Assembly: GCF_024158915.1 (NCBI RefSeq)
Contig: NZ_JAMZGF010000004.1
Coordinates: 91,798 to 155,797 of the forward strand
Origin: Chryseobacterium sp. S0630
GTDB taxonomy: Bacteria > Bacteroidota > Bacteroidia > Flavobacteriales > Weeksellaceae
Direction of reading: 5' to 3'
Length of the DNA stretch: 64,000 nucleotides
Shown here: one piece after another, positions 57,658 to 64,000 of the stretch
Numbering within the stretch: the stretch's first letter is position 1
Layout of the letters: every line of letters begins with the position of its first letter
Program-made: the position numbers and the translations under genes
The notes under the pieces: generated by a model
Databases searched by the model: none
Seen by the model: only the letters and a program-made list of their open reading frames with translations
Told to the model about the DNA's origin: nothing

Positions 57658-58308
57658 ATGATTGATAACTCGTTCGCAGTAAGTAAATTTGGCTTTTTAG
57701 GTGCCGAATTTTTATCTGAGCTTGAAAAACATGCTGTTGCTATTGATATAAAAGCAAAGACTGAAATTATAAGAGAAGGACAGAAAAATAAGTTTGTTCC
57801 CTTCTTAATAAAAGGTTCTATCAGGGTTTTTACCCTCAATGATGGTAGGGAACTGATCTACTATTATATCAAACCGAAAGATAGTTGTCTGATGACCTTT
57901 TCATCTATTCTGACAGATTATATCAGCAGGGTATATGCGGTTGCAGAAGAAGATTCAGAAGCCATTCTGATTCCCGTTTCTATCATGCACGAATGGCTTA
58001 CCAGATTTCCGGAGATTAATAAACTCTTTTATCATGAATATGACCGAAGATTTTCAGAAGTGATGAACATGGTGAATGATGCTGTTTTTCACAGACTGGA
58101 TAAGCGGGTTCTGAACTATATCAAACAACAGATTTCATCCACAGGAAATAACCCTATTAAGATTACCCATCGTGAAATTGCCAATAGTTTGGGAACTTCC
58201 AGAGAAGTTGTGAGCAGAGTTTTGAAAAAAATTGAGAGCGAAGGTGAAATTGTTCAGACTAAAGAAGGAATAAAAGTTCCTGTAAATGAAAATGTTAGAA
58301 TCGTCTAA
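57658..58308 (+). CDS. Crp/Fnr-family transcriptional regulator
   Basis: A 216-residue regulator: N-terminal cyclic-nucleotide-binding-like beta barrel (REGQKNKFVPFLIKGSIRVF), long dimerisation helix, and C-terminal winged helix whose recognition helix is in ITHREIANSLGTSREVVSRVLKKIE. No N-terminal cysteine cluster for an iron-sulphur centre is seen, so oxygen sensing as in Fnr is not supported. The next operon starts 125 bp away and has two palindromes at its promoter, which makes it the likely target. Confidence 0.94.
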   Translation: MIDNSFAVSKFGFLGAEFLSELEKHAVAIDIKAKTEIIREGQKNKFVPFLIKGSIRVFTLNDGRELIYYYIKPKDSCLMTFSSILTDYISRVYAVAEEDSEAILIPVSIMHEWLTRFPEINKLFYHEYDRRFSEVMNMVNDAVFHRLDKRVLNYIKQQISSTGNNPIKITHREIANSLGTSREVVSRVLKKIESEGEIVQTKEGIKVPVNENVRIV

Positions 58309-58352
58309 TTTCAATTGTTTGAAAACTTTATTTCTATCATTGATAAAAACAA

Positions 58353-58383
58353 TTTGACTGGTGACTTTTATCACCTATTTTTG
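58353..58383 (+). promoter_or_regulatory. promoter of the envelope redox operon (TTTG-N19-TATTTTTG)
   Basis: TTTG at 58353-58356 and TATTTTTG at 58376-58383 with a 19-bp spacer: a full consensus promoter, 50 bp before the DUF5777 start. Confidence 0.85.
58360..58375. promoter_or_regulatory. Crp-type operator GGTGA-N6-TCACC inside the promoter spacer
   Basis: A perfect 5+5 palindrome with a 6-bp centre, the geometry of Crp/Fnr sites. It fills nearly the whole spacer between -33 and -7, so a bound dimer would be expected to block RNA polymerase. The adjacent regulator gene makes it the natural candidate. Confidence 0.7.
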
Positions 58384-58384
58384 A

Positions 58385-58398
58385 ATTGAGAACTCAAT
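58385..58398. promoter_or_regulatory. second palindrome at the transcription start (ATTGAG-AA-CTCAAT)
   Basis: A perfect 14-bp inverted repeat containing TTGA-N4-TCAA half-sites like those of Fnr boxes, placed directly after the -7 element. Confidence 0.6.
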
Positions 58399-58433
58399 AA
58401 GTTTGTTATATCATAATTTAAATCAAATTGTAT

Positions 58434-59276
58434 ATGACAAAAACTCTCTTATTTTTGTCAATGTTTTCTTCAGGTCTTGTCTTTGCACAGGAAGATCTGC
58501 TGAAAGATATTGACACTGTTAAAACCAATACAGAAACCTCACAACCCGCCTTCAAAGCCCTTCAGATTGTAACAGGACAATCTACAAAACTAGCCGCCAA
58601 AAAAGAATGGTACATGATTGTTGCCCATAGATTTGGTGATATAAGTGCAGGATTTAAAGACTTTTTCGGACTGGATAATGCTTCCACCAAATTAGGCGCT
58701 ATCTACGGTATTTCAGATGCTGTTTCGGTAAGTCTGTCCAGAGAAACAAATATGAAAACCTTTGAAGGAGCAGTGAAATACAGACTGGTACAACAAAGTG
58801 AAAACTTTCCGGTGGATATTGTGGGGTATAATGTAATGGGCGCCAATACTGAACTGGATAAAGATACTTATCCACACTTAAAATTCAGTGACAGGCTTTC
58901 TTACCTTACACAGGCATTGATCTCAAGAAGATTCAATGAGAAGCTTTCTTTACAGCTTACTCCTTCCTTTGTTCATAAAAATCTTTACGAACCTACCATT
59001 GAAAACAAAAACCAGTTTCTGGCAGGCTTGGGAGGACGCTACAAAATCTCAAAAAGAGTTTCTGTGAACGCAGAATACTTTGTGAATTTCGACGATCACA
59101 GTTTTTATAAAAACCCACTATCATTAGGGGTAGATATAGAAACAGGAGGACATGTGTTTCAGCTTTTACTCACGAACTCCCAGATAAATTCAGACATCGG
59201 ATATCTTACCAATGCTACAGGAGCATGGGGAAAGGGACATATTTTCTTTGGGTTTAATCTTTATAGAGTTTTTTAA
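58434..59276 (+). CDS. DUF5777-type outer-membrane beta-barrel protein
   Basis: About 280 residues. The start at 58434 gives a clean signal peptide (MTKTLLFLSMFSSGLVFAQ); a TTG two codons earlier is unlikely. The mature part has alternating beta strands (WYMIVAHRFGDIS; AVSVSLSRETNMKTFEGAVKYRL; RVSVNAEYFVNF) and ends in aromatic FFGFNLYRVF, as outer-membrane barrels do. The DUF5777 label rests on general resemblance and the neighbouring cytochrome gene. First gene of a five-gene operon. Confidence 0.82.
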   Translation: MTKTLLFLSMFSSGLVFAQEDLLKDIDTVKTNTETSQPAFKALQIVTGQSTKLAAKKEWYMIVAHRFGDISAGFKDFFGLDNASTKLGAIYGISDAVSVSLSRETNMKTFEGAVKYRLVQQSENFPVDIVGYNVMGANTELDKDTYPHLKFSDRLSYLTQALISRRFNEKLSLQLTPSFVHKNLYEPTIENKNQFLAGLGGRYKISKRVSVNAEYFVNFDDHSFYKNPLSLGVDIETGGHVFQLLLTNSQINSDIGYLTNATGAWGKGHIFFGFNLYRVF

Positions 59277-59277
59277 T

Positions 59278-59625
59278 ATGAAAAAGCTAACATCCTTATT
59301 AGTATTGTCATCAGCAATCATACTGATGGCTTGTGACAGCAGAACATATGAAGAGATTTCTGATAACACACCTATCACGGCACCTGTAAAATATACAGCA
59401 GATGTAAAACCCATTATGGATAACAGCTGCGCAGGCTGTCATTCCGCAGGAAGTTTTAAACCTCTGGTTACCTATGATCAGGTAAAAAATAATATTGACG
59501 GAATTCTGGATCGTATCCAAAGACCTAATGGTGATCCGGAGAAAATGCCAAAGGGAGGATCTCTATCTGCAGCTCAGATCAATATGTTTATCAAATGGAA
59601 AGCTGACGGATTAAATGAAAATTAA
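59278..59625 (+). CDS. c-type cytochrome lipoprotein
   Basis: 115 residues when started at 59278, one base after the previous stop. Lipobox IILMAC, then a single haem c site C51-AG-C54-H55 (CAGCH) in a DVKPIMDNSCAGCHSAG context, with a later methionine (EKMPKGG) as possible axial ligand. Probably an outer-membrane-attached or periplasmic electron carrier. It overlaps no gene if the YceI start at 59636 is used. Confidence 0.88.
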   Translation: MKKLTSLLVLSSAIILMACDSRTYEEISDNTPITAPVKYTADVKPIMDNSCAGCHSAGSFKPLVTYDQVKNNIDGILDRIQRPNGDPEKMPKGGSLSAAQINMFIKWKADGLNEN

Positions 59626-59635
59626 AAAAATTGAT

Positions 59636-60181
59636 ATGAAAAAATTAGCATTATTAAGCGTATTACTCCTTTCTGCCGGTTACGCTTCAGCACAGAAATA
59701 TAGTTCCAAAACAGGGAAAGTGACTTTTGAAGCTTCGGTACCTCTGTTTGATGATATTTTTGCTCAGGATGATAACAATGTTGTCATTCTCAATGCAGAT
59801 AATGGTGAAATGGCATCCGTTTCAACTGTTAAAAACTTTCATTTTAAAACAAAATTAATGGAAGAACACTTCAATGAAAGTTATGCTGAATCTGCAAAAT
59901 ATCCGAAAACTACTTTCAAAGGAAAGATTGTCAACTTTGATAAAACGAAGCTTACTGCAAGCCCTCAGAAATATACGGTGCAGGGAACATTAAACTTTCA
60001 TGGAGTAGACAAAGCCGTTACCTCTGCTGCCACTTTATATGCAAAAGATGGAAAAATCTATATGCAGGGAGGCTTTGTAGCAAGACCTGTAGATTATAAA
60101 GTGACTATTCCCAAAATGGTTACCAAGAAAGTGGCTGAAAATGTCAATATTGAATACAACTACATAATGGTAAAACAATGA
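59636..60181 (+). CDS. YceI-family periplasmic protein
   Basis: 181 residues from 59636; the frame opens at 59615, but MKKLALLSVLLLSAGYASAQ is a typical signal peptide. It has the YceI lipocalin-like fold pattern (GKVTFEASVP; AKYPKTTFKGKI; YTVQGTLNFHGVDK). YceI proteins bind isoprenoid quinones or lipids in a hydrophobic pocket. Its stop codon overlaps the ankyrin gene start (ATGA). Confidence 0.9.
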   Translation: MKKLALLSVLLLSAGYASAQKYSSKTGKVTFEASVPLFDDIFAQDDNNVVILNADNGEMASVSTVKNFHFKTKLMEEHFNESYAESAKYPKTTFKGKIVNFDKTKLTASPQKYTVQGTLNFHGVDKAVTSAATLYAKDGKIYMQGGFVARPVDYKVTIPKMVTKKVAENVNIEYNYIMVKQ

Positions 60182-60702
60182 GAAATATAATCTTACTATT
60201 AGGATTGTTCCTGAGCTCATTAGTATCTGCTCAGGAAAAAGCTAAATCAATATTTGATATTGCAAGAAGTGGGACTGTGACTGAAGTACAGGATTTGATG
60301 AAACAAAATCCGGATGTGATTAATCAGATCAATGAGAACGGATTTTCACCCCTTATTTTAGCATGTTACAGAGGGAATACTCCTGTTGCTGAATTTTTAA
60401 TTCCCCGCGTTAAGAACAGGAATTATGCAAGCGGAGAAGGAACGGCTTTAACGGCTTCTGTATTTAAAGGAGATAAAAATCTTACTCAGAAATTATTACA
60501 GAACAAGGCTGATCCAAATGTAGGAAACAGCAGTGGAGTAACTCCATTGATATATGCTGTTCAGTCCCAAAACAAAGAAATGGTTGAACTGTTACTAAAA
60601 AATAAAGCCAATAAAACATTATCAGATAAACAGGGAAAAACTGTTTTTGAATATGCTTTATTTTCTAAAAATCAAGATATTATTAACCTATTAAAAAATT
60701 GA
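60178..60702 (+). CDS. exported ankyrin-repeat protein
   Basis: 174 residues with a signal peptide (ends SLVSAQ) and about four ankyrin repeats (NGFSPLILACYRGNTPVAEFL; GTALTASVFKGD; SGVTPLIYAVQSQNKEMVELLL; QGKTVFEYALFSKNQDIINLL). A periplasmic protein-binding role is likely. It is translationally coupled to yceI. Confidence 0.88.
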   Translation: MRNIILLLGLFLSSLVSAQEKAKSIFDIARSGTVTEVQDLMKQNPDVINQINENGFSPLILACYRGNTPVAEFLIPRVKNRNYASGEGTALTASVFKGDKNLTQKLLQNKADPNVGNSSGVTPLIYAVQSQNKEMVELLLKNKANKTLSDKQGKTVFEYALFSKNQDIINLLKN

Positions 60703-60706
60703 TCAT

Positions 60707-61492
60707 ATGAAATTAAAAACTACACTTGTATTATTGATCGGATTTTTTGCTTTTTTAAATGTAAAAAGTCAATATTCGACAGGAACTGTGCCTCTTTTTT
60801 CTACACCTGGAGGAACAGATTTGGCTTATTCAGTTAAGATAGACCTTAGCCCTTCTTTAGTTACCCTTACCCTTGTTGGTCCTTCTACAGGATGGCTTGG
60901 AATGGCTTTTAATACCACAAATATGGATGATATCGGAAAGGATGTTGTAATCTTTGACGGAACGAACTTAAGTGACAGAACATTTAATGGACAGGGTGTG
61001 GTTCCGCCGTTGGATGGAACTCAAAACTGGACGGTAACATCCAACACGGTTGCAGGAAGTGTCCGTACTGTAGTTGCTACAAGAGCTTTAAACACAGGAG
61101 ATGTTAATGATTATGTCTTTACAGTTCCTCCTACAAGTCCTCTCAACGTTACTTATGGACGCAGATTATCAAATTTTACGATTGGTTATCACGGTTCTAA
61201 CAGCTGTGGTACTACAGCTCTTAATTTTGCTGCTACTCTAGGAACTAGTGAAACAGCTTTAGAGAGCAAGAAAATAGCTCTTTATCCAAACCCTGCTAAA
61301 GAAACTGTAAGTTTAAAAAATGCGGATAAAATAAAATCTGTAGATATTTATGAATCTGCCGGAAGAAAAGTAAGATCTGTAAAACTTGAGGGAGAAAGTA
61401 TTAGTATCGGAGATTTAAAATCTGGTATTTATTATTTTGAAATCACATTGAAAGATGGAACTACATCTTATGAAAAATTGATTAAAGAATAA
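60707..61492 (+). CDS. DOMON-like protein with T9SS sorting domain
   Basis: 261 residues: signal peptide (ends NVKSQ), then a domain of about 160 residues with TGWLGMAFNTTNMDDIGKDVVIFDG and a late RRLSNFTIGYHG. This resembles DOMON domains, which bind haem or sugars. A type IX sorting domain follows (LYPNPAKETVSL ... YEKLIKE). It is the last gene of the operon, 4 bp after the ankyrin gene. DOMON assignment is by pattern only; the histidine in GYHGS or a methionine could be a haem ligand. Confidence 0.78.
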   Translation: MKLKTTLVLLIGFFAFLNVKSQYSTGTVPLFSTPGGTDLAYSVKIDLSPSLVTLTLVGPSTGWLGMAFNTTNMDDIGKDVVIFDGTNLSDRTFNGQGVVPPLDGTQNWTVTSNTVAGSVRTVVATRALNTGDVNDYVFTVPPTSPLNVTYGRRLSNFTIGYHGSNSCGTTALNFAATLGTSETALESKKIALYPNPAKETVSLKNADKIKSVDIYESAGRKVRSVKLEGESISIGDLKSGIYYFEITLKDGTTSYEKLIKE

Positions 61493-61531
61493 TTTTTCAG
61501 AAAAAACACACCTAAATATTTTTTTAAAACA

Positions 61532-61566
61532 GATACCTCTGATCTTTCAGGGGTATCATTTTTTTC
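61532..61566 (+). terminator. terminator of the envelope redox operon
   Basis: GATACCTCTGA / TCAGGGGTATC hairpin (one G-T pair) with a T7 run. Confidence 0.88.
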
Positions 61567-61604
61567 TTAAAGTCCCAATTTCAGGGAGTTTGCTTTAAAA
61601 TTCA

Positions 61605-61612
61605 TATATTTG
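61605..61612 (+). promoter_or_regulatory. candidate -7 element (TATATTTG) of the GNAT gene
   Basis: Full match to TAnnTTTG, 58 bp before the start codon. The only TTTG upstream is too close (12 bp). Confidence 0.45.
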
Positions 61613-61669
61613 TGTAGATCCTGATTCTTAACAAAAGGAAGTTTCCTGACTTTACAATTTTTACGACCA

Positions 61670-62515
61670 ATGGAATTTAAAACGTTAGCTAATATCACAA
61701 TAGATGAACTTTTATCCGTGTTCAATCATTCATTTTCTGATTATGTTGTTCCTTTTCACTTAACGAAAGAAGTACTTGTTTCAAAAATTGCTGCAGAAAA
61801 ATTAGATATGAATTTGTCTGCCGGAGCATTTGAAGATGGAAAACTGGTAGGCTTTATTCTTCAGTCTGAAAAAATTGAGAATGGTGAGAAAATTATTTAC
61901 AATGGCGGAACAGGAGTCGTTCCGGAAAGCAGAGGTAAAGGCCTGGTAAGAAAAATGTACGATTTTATCATTCCTGTTTTAAAAGAAAGAAATGCCAATA
62001 CATTATTGCTTGAAGTGATTGAAGGAAATCAGCCTGCTATCAGGGCTTATGAAAATTTAGGATTTACAATTGTCAGAAGACTGCTTTGCTTTAATGGAAA
62101 TATTAAACAGGAAAAAGGGAATATTGAAGTATCCATACGAGACTTGAAAGACTTTCAATGGAATGTATTATGCTCATTCTGGGATATTGAACCTTCATGG
62201 CAAGGATCTGTTTTCGTATTGGAACCCATGCCGGAAAACTATGTGACTTTAGGTGCTTATAAAGATGAAAATCTGGTCGGATATATTGTTTACGGTCCTG
62301 CTTCAAGAAAAATATATCAGTTTGCTGTAGATAAGAATTACAGAAATCAGGGAATAGGTACAAAGCTGTTTAATGCGATTAGAGAAAAAAATAACGGACA
62401 GGCTGTAGCTTTGAACAATGTGGATGATTCCTCAGAAAATACGGGTAAGTTTCTTAGCGAAAGAGTAGGGCTGAACAACTGGCTTTCACAGTTTGAAATG
62501 AAAAGACCTATTTAA
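61670..62515 (+). CDS. GNAT-family N-acetyltransferase (two domains)
   Basis: 281 residues with two GNAT-like halves. In the first, the acetyl-CoA loop is around GGTGVVPESRGKGLVRKMYDF, and the second has FAVDKNYRNQGIGTKLFNAI. Both show the R/Q-x-x-G-x-G/A pattern. Substrate unknown. Cytoplasmic, single-gene unit with its own -7 element. Confidence 0.88.
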   Translation: MEFKTLANITIDELLSVFNHSFSDYVVPFHLTKEVLVSKIAAEKLDMNLSAGAFEDGKLVGFILQSEKIENGEKIIYNGGTGVVPESRGKGLVRKMYDFIIPVLKERNANTLLLEVIEGNQPAIRAYENLGFTIVRRLLCFNGNIKQEKGNIEVSIRDLKDFQWNVLCSFWDIEPSWQGSVFVLEPMPENYVTLGAYKDENLVGYIVYGPASRKIYQFAVDKNYRNQGIGTKLFNAIREKNNGQAVALNNVDDSSENTGKFLSERVGLNNWLSQFEMKRPI

Positions 62516-62599
62516 CAGCGATTAATTTTGACTCAAACAAAATAAGAGGTTTTAATATACTTTTAATCTCCTAAACTTTTCAGGCAGAAGTATAGGATG

Positions 62600-62607
62600 T
62601 AACTTTG
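62600..62607 (+). promoter_or_regulatory. candidate -7 element (TAACTTTG) of the phosphodiesterase gene
   Basis: Matches TAnnTTTG, 18 bp before the start codon. No clear -33. Confidence 0.5.
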
Positions 62608-62624
62608 CAGAAAATTTTAAAATA

Positions 62625-63908
62625 ATGAAGCGAGGAATCCATTTTTTACTGCTGCTAATTTCCTTTACGGCTTTTGCACAACAGGCAAATATTGATACTG
62701 CCCAGGTAGTTATCCCGGGAAGGCAAAACAGCACGGAAGCACAGTCAAAACCTTATGTGATCATGATATCAACGGATGGTTTCCGTTATGATTATGCTCA
62801 GAAATACAATGCTGAAAACCTTTTGAAACTAGCTAATGGTGGAGTAAAGGCTAAAGCAATGATTCCAAGTTACCCAAGTATTACTTTCCCAAACCACTGG
62901 AGCTTAATTACCGGACTTTATCCTTCCCATCATGGTTTGATTGATAACTTTTTCTACGATTACAAGAGAAAAGAAGGCTATGCAATGAGCAGCAAGAAAA
63001 ATGCTGAGGATGGAAGCTGGTACGGGGGAACTCCGCTTTGGGGACTTGCTGAAAAACAGGGAATGGTATCAGCCTCTTTAATGTGGGTAGGATCTGCCAG
63101 CGATGCAGGAGGAGTGCGACCTACTTATTATTATCCTTATCACGAAAAATTTACCCCTTCAGAAAAAGTAGAAAAAGTAGTTAACTGGCTGAAATTACCG
63201 GAAGATAAAAGACCTCATTTTATTTCATTGTATTTCCCGGAAGTAGATGGAAGCGGGCATCATTATGGTCCGGATACCAAAGAAACGGAAAATGCTGTTC
63301 ATCTGATAGACCAGGCCATTGGCGATCTTGCTCAGAAAGTAAATGATTTAGGGTTAAAAAATGTCAACTTTATTTTTGTTTCCGATCACGGAATGATTAA
63401 AGTAGACGGAGGTACACCGTTGGAAATTCCTGCTGTTCTTTTTGATAAAAACAGATTTGATTTTTACAATTCCCAAACCTTGCTGAGAGTTTACGTTAAA
63501 AATCCTGATGAGGTAAAAGCAGTTTACAAAGAACTGAAAGCCAAGAAAACAGATGACTATGAAGTTTATCTTGACAAAAAACTGCCTAAATATCTGCATT
63601 TTGCCACAAGAGATGACCAGTATAACAGAATAGGACAGATTCTTCTGATCCCGAAAGCACCAAAGATTTTCCTGGAGAAAGGTAAGAAATCATCAGTGGG
63701 GAAACATGGTTACAATCCTAAAGTGGTATCGGAAATGAAAGCCACTTTCTTTGCCTGGGGACCTGAGTTTAAAAACAATCTGGTGATCAGCGAATTTGCC
63801 AACATCAATGTTTATCCTTTGGTTGCTGAGGTTTTAGGATTAAAAATAGATCAGCCAATTGATGGAAAACTGAAAGTTTTAAAAGAAACGTTGAAAGAGA
63901 AAAAATAA
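62625..63908 (+). CDS. ectonucleotide pyrophosphatase/phosphodiesterase, alkaline phosphatase superfamily
   Basis: 427 residues with a signal peptide (ends AFAQQ). Active-site features of the NPP family are present: STDGFRYDYAQK (first metal Asp), nucleophile T87 in PSITFPNHWSLITG, YFPEVDGSGHHYGP (Asp and His ligands), VSDHGM and GKHGYNP. It cleaves phosphodiester or pyrophosphate bonds in nucleotides or related molecules in the periplasm. Length is normal for bacterial members. Confidence 0.93.
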   Translation: MKRGIHFLLLLISFTAFAQQANIDTAQVVIPGRQNSTEAQSKPYVIMISTDGFRYDYAQKYNAENLLKLANGGVKAKAMIPSYPSITFPNHWSLITGLYPSHHGLIDNFFYDYKRKEGYAMSSKKNAEDGSWYGGTPLWGLAEKQGMVSASLMWVGSASDAGGVRPTYYYPYHEKFTPSEKVEKVVNWLKLPEDKRPHFISLYFPEVDGSGHHYGPDTKETENAVHLIDQAIGDLAQKVNDLGLKNVNFIFVSDHGMIKVDGGTPLEIPAVLFDKNRFDFYNSQTLLRVYVKNPDEVKAVYKELKAKKTDDYEVYLDKKLPKYLHFATRDDQYNRIGQILLIPKAPKIFLEKGKKSSVGKHGYNPKVVSEMKATFFAWGPEFKNNLVISEFANINVYPLVAEVLGLKIDQPIDGKLKVLKETLKEKK

Positions 63909-63939
63909 TCTGAAGATTAAAAAAATAATTAGATAAAGT

Positions 63940-63978
63940 AGTTTCGGCGCACCAAAGGTGGGCCGCAACTCGTTTTTT
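63940..63978 (+). terminator. hairpin and T-run near the window end
   Basis: AGTT-t-CGGC-g-CACC / GGTG-g-GCCG-c-AACT forms a long stem with two single mismatches and a 3-nt AAA loop, followed by CGTTTTTT. Probably ends the phosphodiesterase transcript. Confidence 0.7.
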
Positions 63979-64000
63979 ATAATTACTTATGAAATAAAAC

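Overview
The window looks like chromosomal DNA of a Flavobacteriales member, most likely Weeksellaceae and probably Chryseobacterium. This rests on low G+C, secreted proteins with type IX secretion (T9SS) C-terminal domains, promoters of the Bacteroidetes form TTTG-N19/20-TAnnTTTG, a flavobacterial tmRNA, and the block rpsU-xerC-hpf-tRNAs-tuf-tRNA-Trp-secE-nusG-rplKAJL-rpoBC-DUF3467. Species assignment is an inference.

Layout. Positions 1-10.1 kb hold three T9SS cargo genes: a 5'-truncated reprolysin-like metalloprotease and two modular fibronectin III/GEVEDY proteins whose 3' halves are near-identical. Positions 10.2-13.4 kb carry a leftward set (ruvB, PaiB-like, MBL hydrolase, coaE). Positions 13.6-17.3 kb carry histidine degradation (hutI, hutG) and an aldehyde dehydrogenase. 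A short dispersed-type element and an 11-copy heptamer repeat separate these from the leftward set acpP-fabF-rnc-IPExxxVDY-pyk (17.6-21.8 kb). A lipoprotein gene and ssrA (tmRNA) follow.

From 23.4 kb runs the translation/transcription core, interrupted three times. After the tRNA genes (Thr-Tyr-Gly is duplicated) come about 11 kb of accessory genes: an out-of-frame membrane protein, a two-component system, a CzcCBA-type metal efflux system and a DUF4394 lipoprotein. Between nusG and rplK lie three paralogous small secreted proteins. Between rplL and rpoB lie a doubtful small ORF, a YadA-head-like secreted protein and a T9SS protein with calcium-type repeats. The nusG-rplK and rplL-rpoB inserts are bracketed by terminators, and rplK and rpoB have their own promoters.

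Downstream of rpoC are DUF3467, a Crp/Fnr regulator and an envelope operon (DUF5777 barrel, haem c lipoprotein, YceI, ankyrin, DOMON-like T9SS protein). Its promoter spacer is filled by a GGTGA-N6-TCACC palindrome. A GNAT acetyltransferase and a nucleotide pyrophosphatase/phosphodiesterase end the window.

Best leads: the foldable leader between the rpoB promoter and rpoB, the envelope redox operon with its two palindromes, the A9 tract that puts a membrane protein out of frame, and the interruption of the core cluster by secreted-protein cassettes. No CRISPR array, prophage or IS transposase was seen.
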